A DNA stretch of 11,696 nucleotides from Ectocarpus siliculosus. Lineage: Eukaryota; Sar; Phaeophyceae; Ectocarpales; Ectocarpaceae. The notes under the pieces are model-generated. The model searched no databases. It saw only the letters and a list, made by a program, of their open reading frames with translations, and was not told the origin of the DNA. This document shows positions 1 through 7,659 of this stretch, piece after piece (position 1 is the stretch's first letter; the number at the start of each line of letters is the position of its first letter). The stretch is from assembly GCA_000310025.1 (NCBI GenBank), contig FN649741.1, positions 6,669,532 through 6,681,227 of the forward strand, in the 5' to 3' direction. The translations under genes and the position numbers were made by a program.

Positions 1-82
1 TTTGGATTCCCCGAAACAAACCCCAATATTTGCCAACAGGGGTGAAGCTTTGCCCCCAGGGGGGGGGGGGGGGGGGGGGGGG
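1..82 (-). repeat. G/C-rich dispersed repeat end with G24 run
   Basis: A run of 24 G residues occupies 59-82. Read on the minus strand, the C run is followed by CTGGGGGCAAAG, then TTGGCAAATATTGGGG, then GTTTGTTTCGGGG. This order (C run, CTGG, a C-rich stretch, a TTGCC or GGCAA core, GGGG, GTTT, TTTCG) resembles the plus-strand sequence at 11446-11515, so I treat the two as diverged members of one repeat family in opposite orientation. The similarity is by eye and gapped. The G run is prone to sequencing error, so its exact length is uncertain. Confidence 0.45.
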
Positions 83-157
83 TACTCATAGTCGTGCATG
101 CCGTAGTCGATCAAAGCGCGAAGCGCCGTGAGAGGTATTTGGCGAGTCGCATGAAGG

Positions 158-519
158 GTGAGCTGCATCCTGCGAAGGGTGTTCGGCATCTTGTGCTTAC
201 TTCCTTGCATACGAATGACAGCTGCGAATGACTTTTTATTTTCTGGTGCTTTCACTTCCAGAGACAGTTGTGAGCATTGTGTAACTGCCTCGAGGGTGCT
301 TGACCAACTCAACACAACGTGGTGCGATTATCCCCGTTGTGCGGAGTGAGCATTCTCGACTCCGCACAACATAAACCCAGCGGACGGGGGGGGCGATCAA
401 AAAACGGTTCCGGGAAAACCACCAGTAAAAAATCGCCGGGAAATGTGGAGACCACCTTCATAAAGGTAGAAACTCCCCAACGTCTGTCGAGGACGATTGA
501 TTCCCTCTTTTCACAATGA
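158..519 (+). other. weak coding-like region in two overlapping frames
   Basis: One frame (GTG at 158, stop 347-349) gives 63 residues with a hydrophobic N-terminal stretch (GILCLLP) and a Cys-containing C-terminal half (SCEHC, TTWCDYPRC). A second frame, open 319-519, gives 66 residues rich in Lys, Ser and Thr (SGKTTSKKSPGN) and ends at TGA. Both frames favour purine-first, pyrimidine-third codons in the parts named, and they overlap by about 30 bases, as a frame-shifted gene or two exons would. Against this, frames of this length are expected by chance, neither starts with a convincing ATG, and part of the second frame (418-437) is an exact repeat found again at 1026-1045. Product unknown. 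Confidence 0.15.
418..437 (+). repeat. exact 20-bp dispersed repeat, copy 1
   Basis: The 20 bases ACCACCAGTAAAAAATCGCC recur exactly at 1026-1045. After the match the copies diverge, although both continue into a G/C-rich CCGG-type sequence within about 15 bases. An exact 20-mer twice within 610 bp is not expected by chance, so this is the core of a small dispersed repeat. Confidence 0.6.
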
Positions 520-1894
520 ATGGCGTCGACGTGAGATGTCAGAGTGTCTGCTTTTGGTTGCAAAACTTACTCGACCTTACTTGGATCTTTTCTCATCCTC
601 TGCGCATGATCTGTCGAGACAGCGCCCGCCATTGTCCTGTGCTCTGCTCGCGACGGCTACTACTCCCATGCAGTGCGGGCTGCGGGCTCTCTGCATGCTA
701 TCCGAATACTGGTGGTCACGCAGTTCTGTTGGATAGAGAGAAAGCCACACCGTACATGCATGTATGTGTGTGTGTATGATATGCCATGTGGTATGTCATA
801 GAGGTGGCTCGTCAAAATCAAACAGTACTATGTGTCAGGGTGCCTAAACGACTCACAGCAGTCGATCCAGGGTACTGGCTTTCTTTGCGCATCTAGTGCA
901 AAAACTCGCGAGTTAATCGAGGGCGGGATGGTCGAGTAAGGTCGAGTCAAACACGTGGCGGATCGCAGAACTCTTCCTACAAAACCCGGGTTTTCCTCCT
1001 TTTCCTTTTTCTTTTTTTTTCATGCACCACCAGTAAAAAATCGCCAAAAAATCGCCCGGTCTCCGCACAGTATCTTGTAATGTCCGTACTGGTCCAACTG
1101 ACTCGGACGCCTTCCATGGTCACAAGCCAACTGCCCGCAGTGGTTGCTCGCCCGCCCCCCCGATAGGGAAGAAGGTTCGTAGACATGACCATACGTTCAA
1201 GTGTTGTAGTTCCATAGTTGGGTACGCAATGCGGGTGTCATGTCCTTCAAGGCAATAATACGGAAACCCCCCTTCCCCACTGGAGGCGGCACCGTAGGGT
1301 GCAAAAGCCGAGGCTGCATTACTATTGAGCCCAGTCTGACTAACCCGTGACACGATCCACTAAACGCCACGTCGACATAGTGTGCGACGTTTACGTTTGC
1401 CAAGAACATGTACAGCTGTAGCACTGGTTGGCGCTATGTGCATCTGGTACTTCCAATAGAACTGTGTACGACTAAACGTGATGTACAGTCGGATTCGAAA
1501 GCCCAAGTTTAGTTTCCACCCCCCCTTCCTGTCGGCACGGTAGCATGCGAGAGCCGAAGCTGAATTTCACACATCCCCCTTCTCTGGCGGAACACCCCTC
1601 ATATACAAAAGGGCAAGCTCGGGGATTACAAATTGGAAGTCTTATCGTTGCAAATAGACGGGAGACGGCTGATGTTCACCCCCCCCCCCCCCTCTCGTGG
1701 TAAGCCCTATGTGCAGCATAATTAGCTGTTGGCAGGCACCCCGTGGTTCCACAAATACAATTCAACCCCGCTTTCCGCATGATGCACAAGAAATACGCAT
1801 TGTACAGTAGCACCGTGAACCCCGCCTGCGAGATATTTACTCGGCAACAACATGCACGGTTGCACTATTCTTTAACGGTAAGCAGCAGGTACTC
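520..1894. other. gene-poor stretch with diverged duplications
   Basis: I see no supportable gene. The stretch holds a GT microsatellite-like patch near 764-775, a pyrimidine tract at 994-1020 and a C14 run at 1679-1692. It also holds a diverged direct duplication: 1266-1320 (C run, CTTCC, GGCACCGTAG, TGCAAAAGCCGAGGCTG) resembles 1518-1566 (C run, CTTCC, GGCACGGTAG, TGCGAGAGCCGAAGCTG). The 13-mer ACTCGACCTTACT near 569 has its reverse complement near 934. The heptamer TGTACAG occurs at 1409, 1482 and 1801. Confidence 0.5.
1026..1045 (+). repeat. exact 20-bp dispersed repeat, copy 2
   Basis: Second exact copy of the 20-mer at 418-437. It follows a T-rich tract and is itself followed by a short local duplication (AAAAAATCGCC twice in tandem, 1035-1056). 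Confidence 0.6.
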
Positions 1895-2128
1895 TTAGAA
1901 AAGATACACAAGGTCGGAATCGACGAAGAAGGTAAAACTCCGTGATGTCCTTGACGATGGGTCGTTGATACACATGATGGGTGTAACGCCATTCCCAGGT
2001 TCTGAAAAAACGGCCTCTTCGCCTGCCAGGTAATGTTCGTAAACGTCGAGCGAGTAGACCATGGGAGGCGCCCTCTTCTCGTACATTGAGGAGGTCGTCG
2101 ATGTTGCAGTCTTGTATCACAGACATGC
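1895..2128 (-). pseudogene. coding-like fragment after a 3' splice-site-like sequence, frame broken
   Basis: On the minus strand the sequence before 2128 is a pyrimidine-rich tract ending in CCACCCCCGCAG, a very good 3' splice site. Immediately inside, one frame reads MSVIQDCNIDDLLNVREE. A different frame then carries the coding look, reading YSLDVYEHYLAGEEAVF, then GVTPIMCINDP, and ending at a TAA at 1895-1897. The switch is needed somewhere within about 2060-2095, which includes GGGCGCC and TCCC. It could be a one-base error, a decayed gene, or chance overlap of two open frames. The segment is acidic and moderately hydrophobic with no motif I recognise. Product unknown. Confidence 0.25.
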
Positions 2129-2234
2129 CTGCGGGGGTGGATATGAATAAAGAAGACACGGTTTGTATGGCATTGTTTTGCAGGATTGGGAATTGCTGTC
2201 GCACTTGAGTGTAACATGCATTTCCGTCGAGACC

Positions 2235-2432
2235 TCAGAAGTCCGCGAAGTTAGCGGGGACGGCCGCCCGGAGAGCCAAGGCCTCGTCGTCGGCCATAGT
2301 CTCAGCCTTGTCGAAGAATTTATTGTCGTCAATGATAGCTTCAATTTGAAAGACGAACAACGTAATTTGGATAGGATGGGCAGATTGGGTTATTCCGTCG
2401 TGCCACTCACATTTACCTGTTAAAGGTGGAAT
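2235..2432 (-). other. possible exon or gene fragment, unknown product
   Basis: The minus-strand frame is open from 2432 to a TGA at 2235-2237, about 65 codons. It contains CEWHDGITQSAHP, then FQIEAIIDDNKFFDKAE, then MADDEALALRAAVPANFADF at the end. The last part would also make a plausible acidic start at the internal ATG. Just upstream on the same strand is a pyrimidine-rich tract ending TTTAACAG (around 2417), usable as a splice acceptor. The fragment lies about 100 bp before the fragment starting at 2128 on the same strand, and that gap ends in a strong acceptor, so the two may be exons of one gene. The in-frame TGA before any donor argues against a simple two-exon model. Confidence 0.25.
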
Positions 2433-2450
2433 CTACTCAACCATGAAAAT

Positions 2451-2632
2451 GTAACCTTTTTTTTGTACCACTCTCTCGTTAACCCGTCGGAATTCTTTGC
2501 CTGCCAAATGAGGAAGTAGCGGTCCTGTGAACACGTCCTCACGAAAATCCCTCTATTAAACTTGCCGGTTGACACTAGTGCTTTTAAACACTTCAAAGTT
2601 GTCTGTACCTTTTTTTTCTGCCACTCTCGTTT
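2451..2632 (+). repeat. diverged direct repeat pair, about 30 bp each, 151 bp apart
   Basis: The sequence at 2451-2481 (AACCTTTTTTTTGTACCACTCTC) and that at 2600-2632 (TACCTTTTTTTTCTGCCACTCTC) match over about 25 bases around a T8 run. In one minus-strand frame they encode REWYKKKV and REWQKKKV. The surrounding 197-codon minus-strand frame (3013 to 2420) runs through several repeats, so I do not call it a gene. Confidence 0.4.
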
Positions 2633-2778
2633 GCCGCTCCGGAGGTGCAGGCTCTTGGGCTCCCCGTTTGGGTCGCCCACCCTTTCACCATGAGATGTTC
2701 TTCCTGTGAGCCCCCTGTTGAGGTCGTTATGCTTGGTGCCGGGCGTGAAGGCTACGCATTTCGGCTGCAAAAAAATAA

Positions 2779-3130
2779 ACACACAGCAGCAGAACCCCAC
2801 GAGTGTGCAGACATAAGCAGTCGTTGCGTTGGATATTTTACACAGCAGTAACAACAATGCGTGTAAACACATACTGCTGTGATACTCATTGAAGGTGTTC
2901 TGCAATGTGTTCCGAAAAGACACACAGCACCAGCAGGCCTCATGAGTGTGTGTGCAGACATAAATATGCAGTGTTTTTTTGTTATGTGCTGTAGCAAAGA
3001 TGCGTGCAAACACACAACTTGTCCATCACCCGTTGTAAGAGCACACGTTTGCAATGATGCAGTAGACGATACAAAATAGAAAAAAACAACGAGCTGTCAC
3101 GAGTGTCGACACATACATTACATACGAAGT
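2779..3130 (+). repeat. three diverged tandem copies of a roughly 150-bp unit
   Basis: Copies start near 2779, 2921 and 3080. Shared landmarks are ACACACAGCA, then CAYGAGTGTG, then GCAGACATA, then, about 60 bases on, TGCGTGYAAACACA. The third copy keeps only the first part (CACGAGTGTCGACACATA). Spacings of about 142 and 159 bp and many substitutions indicate an old duplication. Confidence 0.5.
2841..2881. repeat. perfect 10-bp hairpin
   Basis: The arm CACAGCAGTA at 2841-2850 is the exact reverse complement of TACTGCTGTG at 2872-2881, with a 21-base loop. It lies in the first of the three diverged repeats. The second copy keeps only a remnant (GTGCTGTAGC near 2986), so the hairpin is not conserved across copies. 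Confidence 0.55.
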
Positions 3131-3414
3131 ACTTGTTTAAGCGACCTACTTTACGACGTCTCACAGCATGCTCTTTTTGTATGTACAGCACACCCCGGAC
3201 CTATTGGACAAGCTATTGGTCATTTAGATAGGTATTAAAGCAACCCCTAGACACCTATCAGACATTTCAACAGGCATTCGCAGTCCCTGCCGAGAATGAA
3301 GCTGATTTTCAATAGGCACGGGCGTATCATATCGGACGTCAGTGACCTTCGCGATAGGTTTAAAGGGGTGCATTCACACGTGCTGATATTTCAATAGACC
3401 GATGAAGAAAATAT
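3131..3414. other. intergenic stretch leading into the minisatellite
   Basis: No gene is seen. Short degenerate motifs recur: GATAGGTATTAAAG near 3224 against GATAGGTTTAAAG near 3354, and TTTCAAYAGRC near 3266, 3309 and 3390. AATACCTAT, the inverse of ATAGGTATT, recurs at the start of the minisatellite, so this may be a decayed extension of that array. Confidence 0.35.
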
Positions 3415-3770
3415 GAATACCTATTACACCCGTCAACATGAAGGGGGGGGACTTATCGATACCTGTTGCAGCGGTCAACATGCAGGGGAGAACTTATCGA
3501 TACCTGTTGCAACGGTCGACATGCAGGGGGGAACGTATATCGATACCTGTTGCGACAGGAGTCAGCGTGCTCGGGAAAATTTATCAATACCTAATCTGTT
3601 GCACAGTCACGCATGAAGGGGAGAACCCTTCGGTACCTCTTGCAACGGTCAACGTGAGGGATGGGCAGACCCCATCGATACCTCCTGTAGGGGCTATTGC
3701 ATTGCGTTCAACGGTCAACGTGAGGGGCAGAACCCATCGGTACCTACTGTAGGGGCCATTGAGTTGCGTT
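3415..3770 (+). repeat. minisatellite, eight units of 41-46 bp (one of 64)
   Basis: Units are marked by CGATACCTGTTGC or its variants (GAATACC, CAATACC, CGGTACC), starting at 3415, 3457, 3498, 3541, 3585, 3631, 3675 and 3739. A typical unit reads CGATACCTGTTGCAACGG, TCAACATGCAGGGG, AGAACTTAT. The sixth unit has about 20 extra bases after TGTAGGGGC (ATTGCATTGCGTTC). The last unit carries a similar segment, so these two units share a later variant. Units are similar enough to align by eye but none are identical, so the array is not very recent. Confidence 0.8.
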
Positions 3771-3776
3771 CACCAA

Positions 3777-4905
3777 TCAAGGATTTGGCTTGTTTGCAGC
3801 ACCCTGTGTCATCACAAGTGGAGCTCCATGATCTTTGTTCCGCTCGGTAACACTGCCGTTTGAATCAATCGATACTACAGTTGCTTCAATGCGTTCGGCA
3901 ACTTTTCGGTAGGGCCTTCGGATGGCTAAGCGCGACCTATAGAAGCCAGACTTACAGCAGTAGGCGAAGCACAACAGACACTCCCCCCGGTTTATCTCGA
4001 GGTCGTACATGTATCTTGCTGCAACTGAAAATACAAGTTTCGAAACACAAACAAACCGCTGCTCCCACCACCTCTGGCAGATTCCATCATAAAAAAGGAC
4101 GATCCCTCGTAACAGAGGTGGTTATTTTCAGGCTGCGACAACTACCACCACCGTAAAACCCATTTCTCTCCGTCGCTTTCGTCCCAAGTATTTGTCGGCC
4201 TTGACCGAAACCGTCACGCCAGAGCACAACATCTTCTGGTGGGTCGAAGTACTCCATGTTGTAGCCCGTGAAACAATTGGTCACGCCTGAACGACAACTA
4301 ACTCTCCTCTGCACATCGCTACCTTTTCCACTCTCTGCACTACTTTCTCCTACGGCCTCCTCGGTGTCCCCAACGCTGGTCAGGTCCTTCAATGCCCACT
4401 GTGCCTCGTCGTCGTCGGGATCGTCGCTTGACTCCTCGACGTCCACATAGACTATCCATTGTTTGCCGTTAGCGTACATGTTAGAGTACCTAATAGGTGT
4501 TGATCGATGATATGCTTAACATACTTGTTCCTGGAACACATTTTGATCGACTACCATACTTGTGTTCCCCACTAAATTCCGATCGCTTGCCGTGATCATG
4601 TTGATGTATTCGATACGCGTCAGATCGAAAGGCAAGACGAAGCATTTCGGGAGACAATCACATCGACGAGGTGAAAAACAACACGCTGTTGGAAACGTAA
4701 GTCTCGATAAGAATTTCTGCACTTTCCCGTCGGTTCGATGTTCTATGGATTCGATGGTACATATAAACCTGTTGTTTCCTTCACAAGCCGTCGATATAGA
4801 ACAACCCAACTTATGAGGCAGCCGCAATAAGCATCGTATCTCGAAATTTGGAACATGCTGCTGGGCTAATAGCCTTTCTAATAGGGTATCATCCAGGATT
4901 CAAGG
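3777..4905 (-). pseudogene. disrupted protein gene, unknown family
   Basis: Three minus-strand open stretches line up. From about 4905 to 4516 the frame is open, with TLLERLLAQQHVPNFEIRC, then a Cys-containing part (CCFSPRRCDCLPKC) and FDLTRIEYINMITASDRNL. A single TAA at 4516-4518 interrupts it. The same frame then continues to 4087 with an ATG at 4479 (MYANGKQWIVYVDVEE), a strongly acidic stretch (SSDDPDDDEAQW), and YNMEYFDPPEDVVLWRDGF. At a T6 run near 4093-4098 the coding look moves by one base to a frame open to 3777, containing CQRWWEQRFVCVSKLVF, GECLLCFAYCC and RRPYRKVAERIEATVV. One frame with a single stop over about 270 codons is unusual in this window. No signal peptide or known catalytic motif is seen. 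Alternatives are two adjacent small genes, one starting at 4479, or a gene with assembly errors. Confidence 0.4.
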
Positions 4906-4918
4906 AGGTCTTCGACGG

Positions 4919-5086
4919 CTGGCACACAATGAAAGGCCCGTTTCCACTTTTTTGTTGGTAAAACCACGCCAAACCATACGCCGTAAAAGCTTACGACAAA
5001 GATAGGTGTCCGCGGCTCTTTTGGTTGAGACCGTCGACCTGAAGGTCAACGATCAATTTAGTTCGAATCTTGCTACTTCTTGGAAT
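4919..5086 (-). other. possible upstream exon and short intron of the disrupted gene
   Basis: The minus-strand frame is open from 5086 to 4995 (SSKIRTKLIVDLQVDGLNQ) and meets GTAAGC at 4994-4989, a good 5' splice site. A possible acceptor, TGTGTGCCAG, ends at 4919, giving an intron of 76 bases. The downstream frame immediately after the acceptor reads VEDLLESWMIPY and then hits a stop. Joining it to the frame of the disrupted gene would need another shift. The exon evidence is therefore only suggestive. Confidence 0.2.
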
Positions 5087-6176
5087 CTACATACATACCG
5101 ATGCGATCATGTATTGCGAGAACGTGCCGACAGACAGCCGGAAATAATATTATACTAGGGTTAAGGATTGCCCCCCCGCCCCCCAATGGGGCTGGAGGCC
5201 AACATCCAGGACGGATGGTGGTGAGTGTCCGGGAGGAAGGCAAGAAGAAGAAGAAGGGGAGATGATTTGTAGGGGCGGGAAGAAGGGACGGTGCTGGGAG
5301 AGGCAAGGAAGTGGTGAAGAATTTCGGCACTCGACGAGCGCGCGGTCCCGTCGGGGGTGAAAGGGACATGTCAGTCCGTCGTCTTGTCTATATCGGAATC
5401 GAAAAGCCGAAAAATCGAGGTATACATTACGTACATAACGATGGAGAAGGCCGGCGAGGAAGGTACGAAGAGAGGAAAATGCACCCTACGTTCGAAGTCG
5501 GTGTGAAAACCGCGGCAAGGAAGGAGTGCGAAGGAAAAATAAAACGGAGACGTCGACGGTTGCGGCGTGGAACGATCCTTCCGTATAACGCAGGTACTCA
5601 CCAATGCAAGACGGGGAGGAAGTAAAATACCCATCGTGAAAGTCAAAGCGCAGGTCATAACCGCATATATATATGACTCACGCGCGGAGAAGTTACCTCG
5701 GAGACTTATCAACAAGAAGTTTGAAGGCCGGCCGAGAAGGTTTGAAGACACAAATACTTAAGCGACGTTGGCAAGCTCAACGTCAAAACTTCACAACAAG
5801 AAGAAAAGTGCATACTTGTACACAGAAGAAAAGGCCGGATGCCGACCTATGGCTCTCTCGGAATGTAGGGATTCCTACAATTTATTTCCAACAGGTATAA
5901 TCCACAAGTACGTACGAACACATGAAAAGGTACTGGGTAGAGAGAGATCGGAACGGTTTTTAATGTGAAGACACAACAACAACAACAATGAATGATGACA
6001 TTCGACCCGTCCTGCGTCGTTCGGTGTAAAATGATAAATGCGAAAGCTTGACTGCGTAAAGATCCAGCGGTCTTTTTCGGCAGCGGCAAAGAAATATGCA
6101 ACCACACGTCGTAAAAAAAAAAAGTTGAGCGGGATACCTTGTATAGAACACCGCCTTCTCTGTTGTTGCAGGCAGG
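5087..6176. other. purine-rich, gene-poor stretch
   Basis: The plus strand is strongly purine-rich from about 5220 to 5560, with AAG repeats at 5243-5257. C/G-rich patches lie at 5170-5190, and an AAC repeat at 5973-5988. AAGGCCGG recurs near 5447, 5723 and 5831. Open frames here are short or made of low-complexity residues (an Arg/Lys-rich plus-strand frame at 5311-5625), and the two overlapping minus-strand frames of 178 and 193 codons (6496 to 5875) run through repeats. I call none of them genes. Confidence 0.45.
5596..5680 (-). promoter_or_regulatory. possible TATA box with TGACTCA and short first exon
   Basis: The 12-base palindrome CATATATATATG spans 5664-5675 and TGACTCA (an AP-1-type site) spans 5674-5680. 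Read on the minus strand, about 30 bases downstream of the TATA-like box is an ATG at 5634-5632 (MGILLPPRLAL) followed by a consensus 5' splice site GTGAGT at 5601-5596. No convincing downstream exon is found. The distance from TATA box to ATG leaves almost no 5' leader, so this may be a chance cluster. Confidence 0.2.
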
Positions 6177-6315
6177 TTTGCTTCCACAACCCGGGAACCC
6201 AACCCACTCTTGTATTTCGGCCTACAAGACTCCAATCGACGCAAGCACCGGTAGGAGAGTGCGTGGGAGATGCCGTAACGGCACAACTCCACTCTCCTAC
6301 GACATCTATGTACAG
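6177..6315 (-). repeat. 139-bp dispersed repeat, copy 1
   Basis: The copy begins TTTGCTTCCACAACCC and ends ATGTACAG on the plus strand. It shares with 6612-6750 the blocks CCACAACCC, CCTACAAGACTCCAATC, GTGCGTGG, AGATGC and GCACAACT, and has the same total length despite small internal gaps. Within it, GTAGGAGAGTG (6251-6261) and CACTCTCCTAC (6290-6300) form a perfect 11-bp inverted repeat around the palindrome at 6271-6283. In one minus-strand frame both copies encode CAVTAS and VDWSLVGR, which is simply the DNA similarity translated. Strand is nominal; a short interspersed element is possible. Confidence 0.65.
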
Positions 6316-6611
6316 TAGTACTGCTGTCGTTGTAGCACCATGTGGAAGATCTCCGAGGGGTCCTCCTGCGCGGTAACGACAACATGGCGAGAGCTCTACG
6401 TGTACCTGCCGTCGACACATGTGGCAGCCGCGTGACACACGAACGGATGTTTGCATCGCTCTGTACTATGGTTCGCCGTGGCAGGAAGTATCCCATCCAG
6501 TTAGGTCGTTGCTGTAGGTACGCGGACGTCGTTCGGCGTCTAGTCCATACTGCTGTAGCAAAAAAACAGCAGTAATCGAGCTATGCATGATTTTTTTAGC
6601 TCTGGTTCACT

Positions 6612-6750
6612 TTTGCCTCCACAACCCGAGAATCCCACTGCTGTATCTCGACCTACAAGACTCCAATCAACAAACCAGCACTGGCAGAAGTGCGTGGAAG
6701 ATGCTGTGACAGCACAACTAAGTCGACACTCGTACGGCTTCCATGTACAG
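6612..6750 (-). repeat. 139-bp dispersed repeat, copy 2
   Basis: Second copy of the repeat at 6177-6315, offset 435 bp, direct orientation. The outer 11-bp hairpin of copy 1 is only partly kept here, but the central palindrome is perfect again (TGCTGT, G, ACAGCA at 6702-6714) with symmetrical base changes. It is preceded at 6549-6573 by a separate small hairpin (ACTGCTGT ... ACAGCAGT, 9-base loop) and followed by a T16 run at 6776-6791. Confidence 0.65.
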
Positions 6751-6920
6751 TCGGCAATACAAAAATCGAGCCATCTTTTTTTTTTTTTTTTCCATACTAA
6801 TAACAAGAAATGTATCACGTCACGACGACCATCCTGTGAGTATATATATAACATGATAACATGATAAACGTTACCTATCCTGCCAAACAGTTTCAATAAC
6901 TATTATCAAACGTAACATAT

Positions 6921-6945
6921 CCTGCTAAACAATAATTTTAGCAGG
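6921..6945. repeat. 9-bp perfect hairpin in duplication copy A
   Basis: CCTGCTAAA (6921-6929) pairs exactly with TTTAGCAGG (6937-6945) around the loop CAATAAT. The identical structure is at 7105-7129 in copy B. It is not followed by a T run on the plus strand. Confidence 0.7.
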
Positions 6946-7104
6946 TAATGCTTGAGCAATATGTTCTGTAAATTTTTCCCATACTAATAGCAAGAAATGT
7001 ATCACGTCACGACGACCATCCTGTGAGTATATATTATATATAACATGATAAACGTTACCTATCCTGCCAAACAGTTTCAATAACTACTATCAAACGTAAC
7101 ATGT

Positions 7105-7129
7105 CCTGCTAAACAATAATTTTAGCAGG
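7105..7129. repeat. 9-bp perfect hairpin in duplication copy B
   Basis: Same arms and loop as 6921-6945, unchanged although nearby bases differ between the copies. Confidence 0.7.
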
Positions 7130-7157
7130 TAATGCTTGAGCAATATGTTCTGTAAAT

Positions 7158-7627
7158 CCCTAGAGATACCTATTGTGTACCGTGGGTACCTTCTACGAAA
7201 TCATTGCAACACCGTCTGTCGATTCATATCGACAGGCATCGGATGCAAGCAACACCATCTGGACATGCATGTCTGTAGACTCCTGGCCAAACGATACCCG
7301 GCGCGACCAACAACTCAATACCTATTTCTAGAGATAGGAAGTTCAAAGACTATATATTGATGCAGCAGGCATCCCATTATAATAGGATCCTGTTGATATC
7401 ATATCGATATACAACCTATTATCCAGGGTGTGATTGTACAGCAACCATGAGTCTCCTTGCTCATGTTTACAGCAGCAGTTCGACAGTACACAAACAAAAG
7501 CACAAACTCATGAGTGTCACACGTGATACGTCATCGGTCAAGGTTGGTTGGTTGGTTGGGCCTCGCTCCACCGCCAGCCGCCAGCTGGTCGTGATGTCGC
7601 GATCGTCACCACGTCACCACCAGCTGG
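7158..7627. other. intergenic stretch with small inverted repeats
   Basis: No gene is supported. CTGTCGA (7216-7222) and TCGACAG (7229-7235) form a 7-bp hairpin with a 6-base loop. GATACCTATTG near 7166 and AATACCTATTT near 7317 resemble the minisatellite unit starts at 3415. A (GGTT)4 run lies at 7542-7557. CAGCTGGTC occurs twice just before the transposon-like element (7581 and 7621), and TCACCACGTC near 7606 also matches the element's right flank. Confidence 0.4.
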
Positions 7628-7635
7628 TCACCGCG

Positions 7636-7659
7636 TAAGCCCTGACTTCTAAGGCATGC
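7636..7659 (+). repeat. left terminal inverted repeat
   Basis: 24 bases beginning TAAGCCCTGACTTCTA and ending ATGC. Its last part overlaps TAAGGCATGCCTTA, an inner palindrome at 7650-7663 that contains the first subterminal TGCCTTA motif and its mirror. Confidence 0.7.

Larger units (their letters stand above)
6792..7157 (+). repeat. recent tandem duplication, two copies of about 187 bp
   Basis: Copy A is 6792-6978 and copy B 6979-7157. Both run from CCATACTAATARCAAG through TATCACGTCACGACGACC and a TA-rich segment to ATGTTCTGTAAAT. Differences are a few substitutions plus a length change in the TA-rich segment, so the duplication is young compared with other repeats here. Inside each copy is an older sub-repeat (AAACGTTACCTATCCTGCCAAACA against AAACGTAACATATCCTGCTAAACA, written here in parts) about 45 bases apart. 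Confidence 0.9.

Noticed and set aside
59-82. G24 run as telomeric DNA
   Set aside because: It is a single uninterrupted G run with no telomere-type unit, followed by ordinary sequence.
2420-3013. 197-codon minus-strand frame as a gene
   Set aside because: It runs through two sets of diverged DNA repeats and its composition follows them; the Cys/His-rich part is the translated GTGT/CACA repeat.
3415-3770. CRISPR array
   Set aside because: The whole unit repeats with substitutions; there are no constant repeats separated by unique spacers, and the window is eukaryote-like.
5311-5625. Arg/Lys-rich plus-strand frame of 104 codons
   Set aside because: Purine-rich low-complexity DNA gives such frames without selection; no motif or start context supports it.
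5875-6496. Overlapping minus-strand frames of 193 and 178 codons
   Set aside because: Both read the same DNA, including the 139-bp repeat and an AAC microsatellite; similarity between their products and the frame at 6540-6896 is explained by the DNA repeat.
6612-6750. 5S rRNA or tRNA-derived gene on the minus strand
   Set aside because: Only loose A-box-like similarity, no acceptor-stem pairing and no proper B box; kept as a hypothesis in the repeat finding only.
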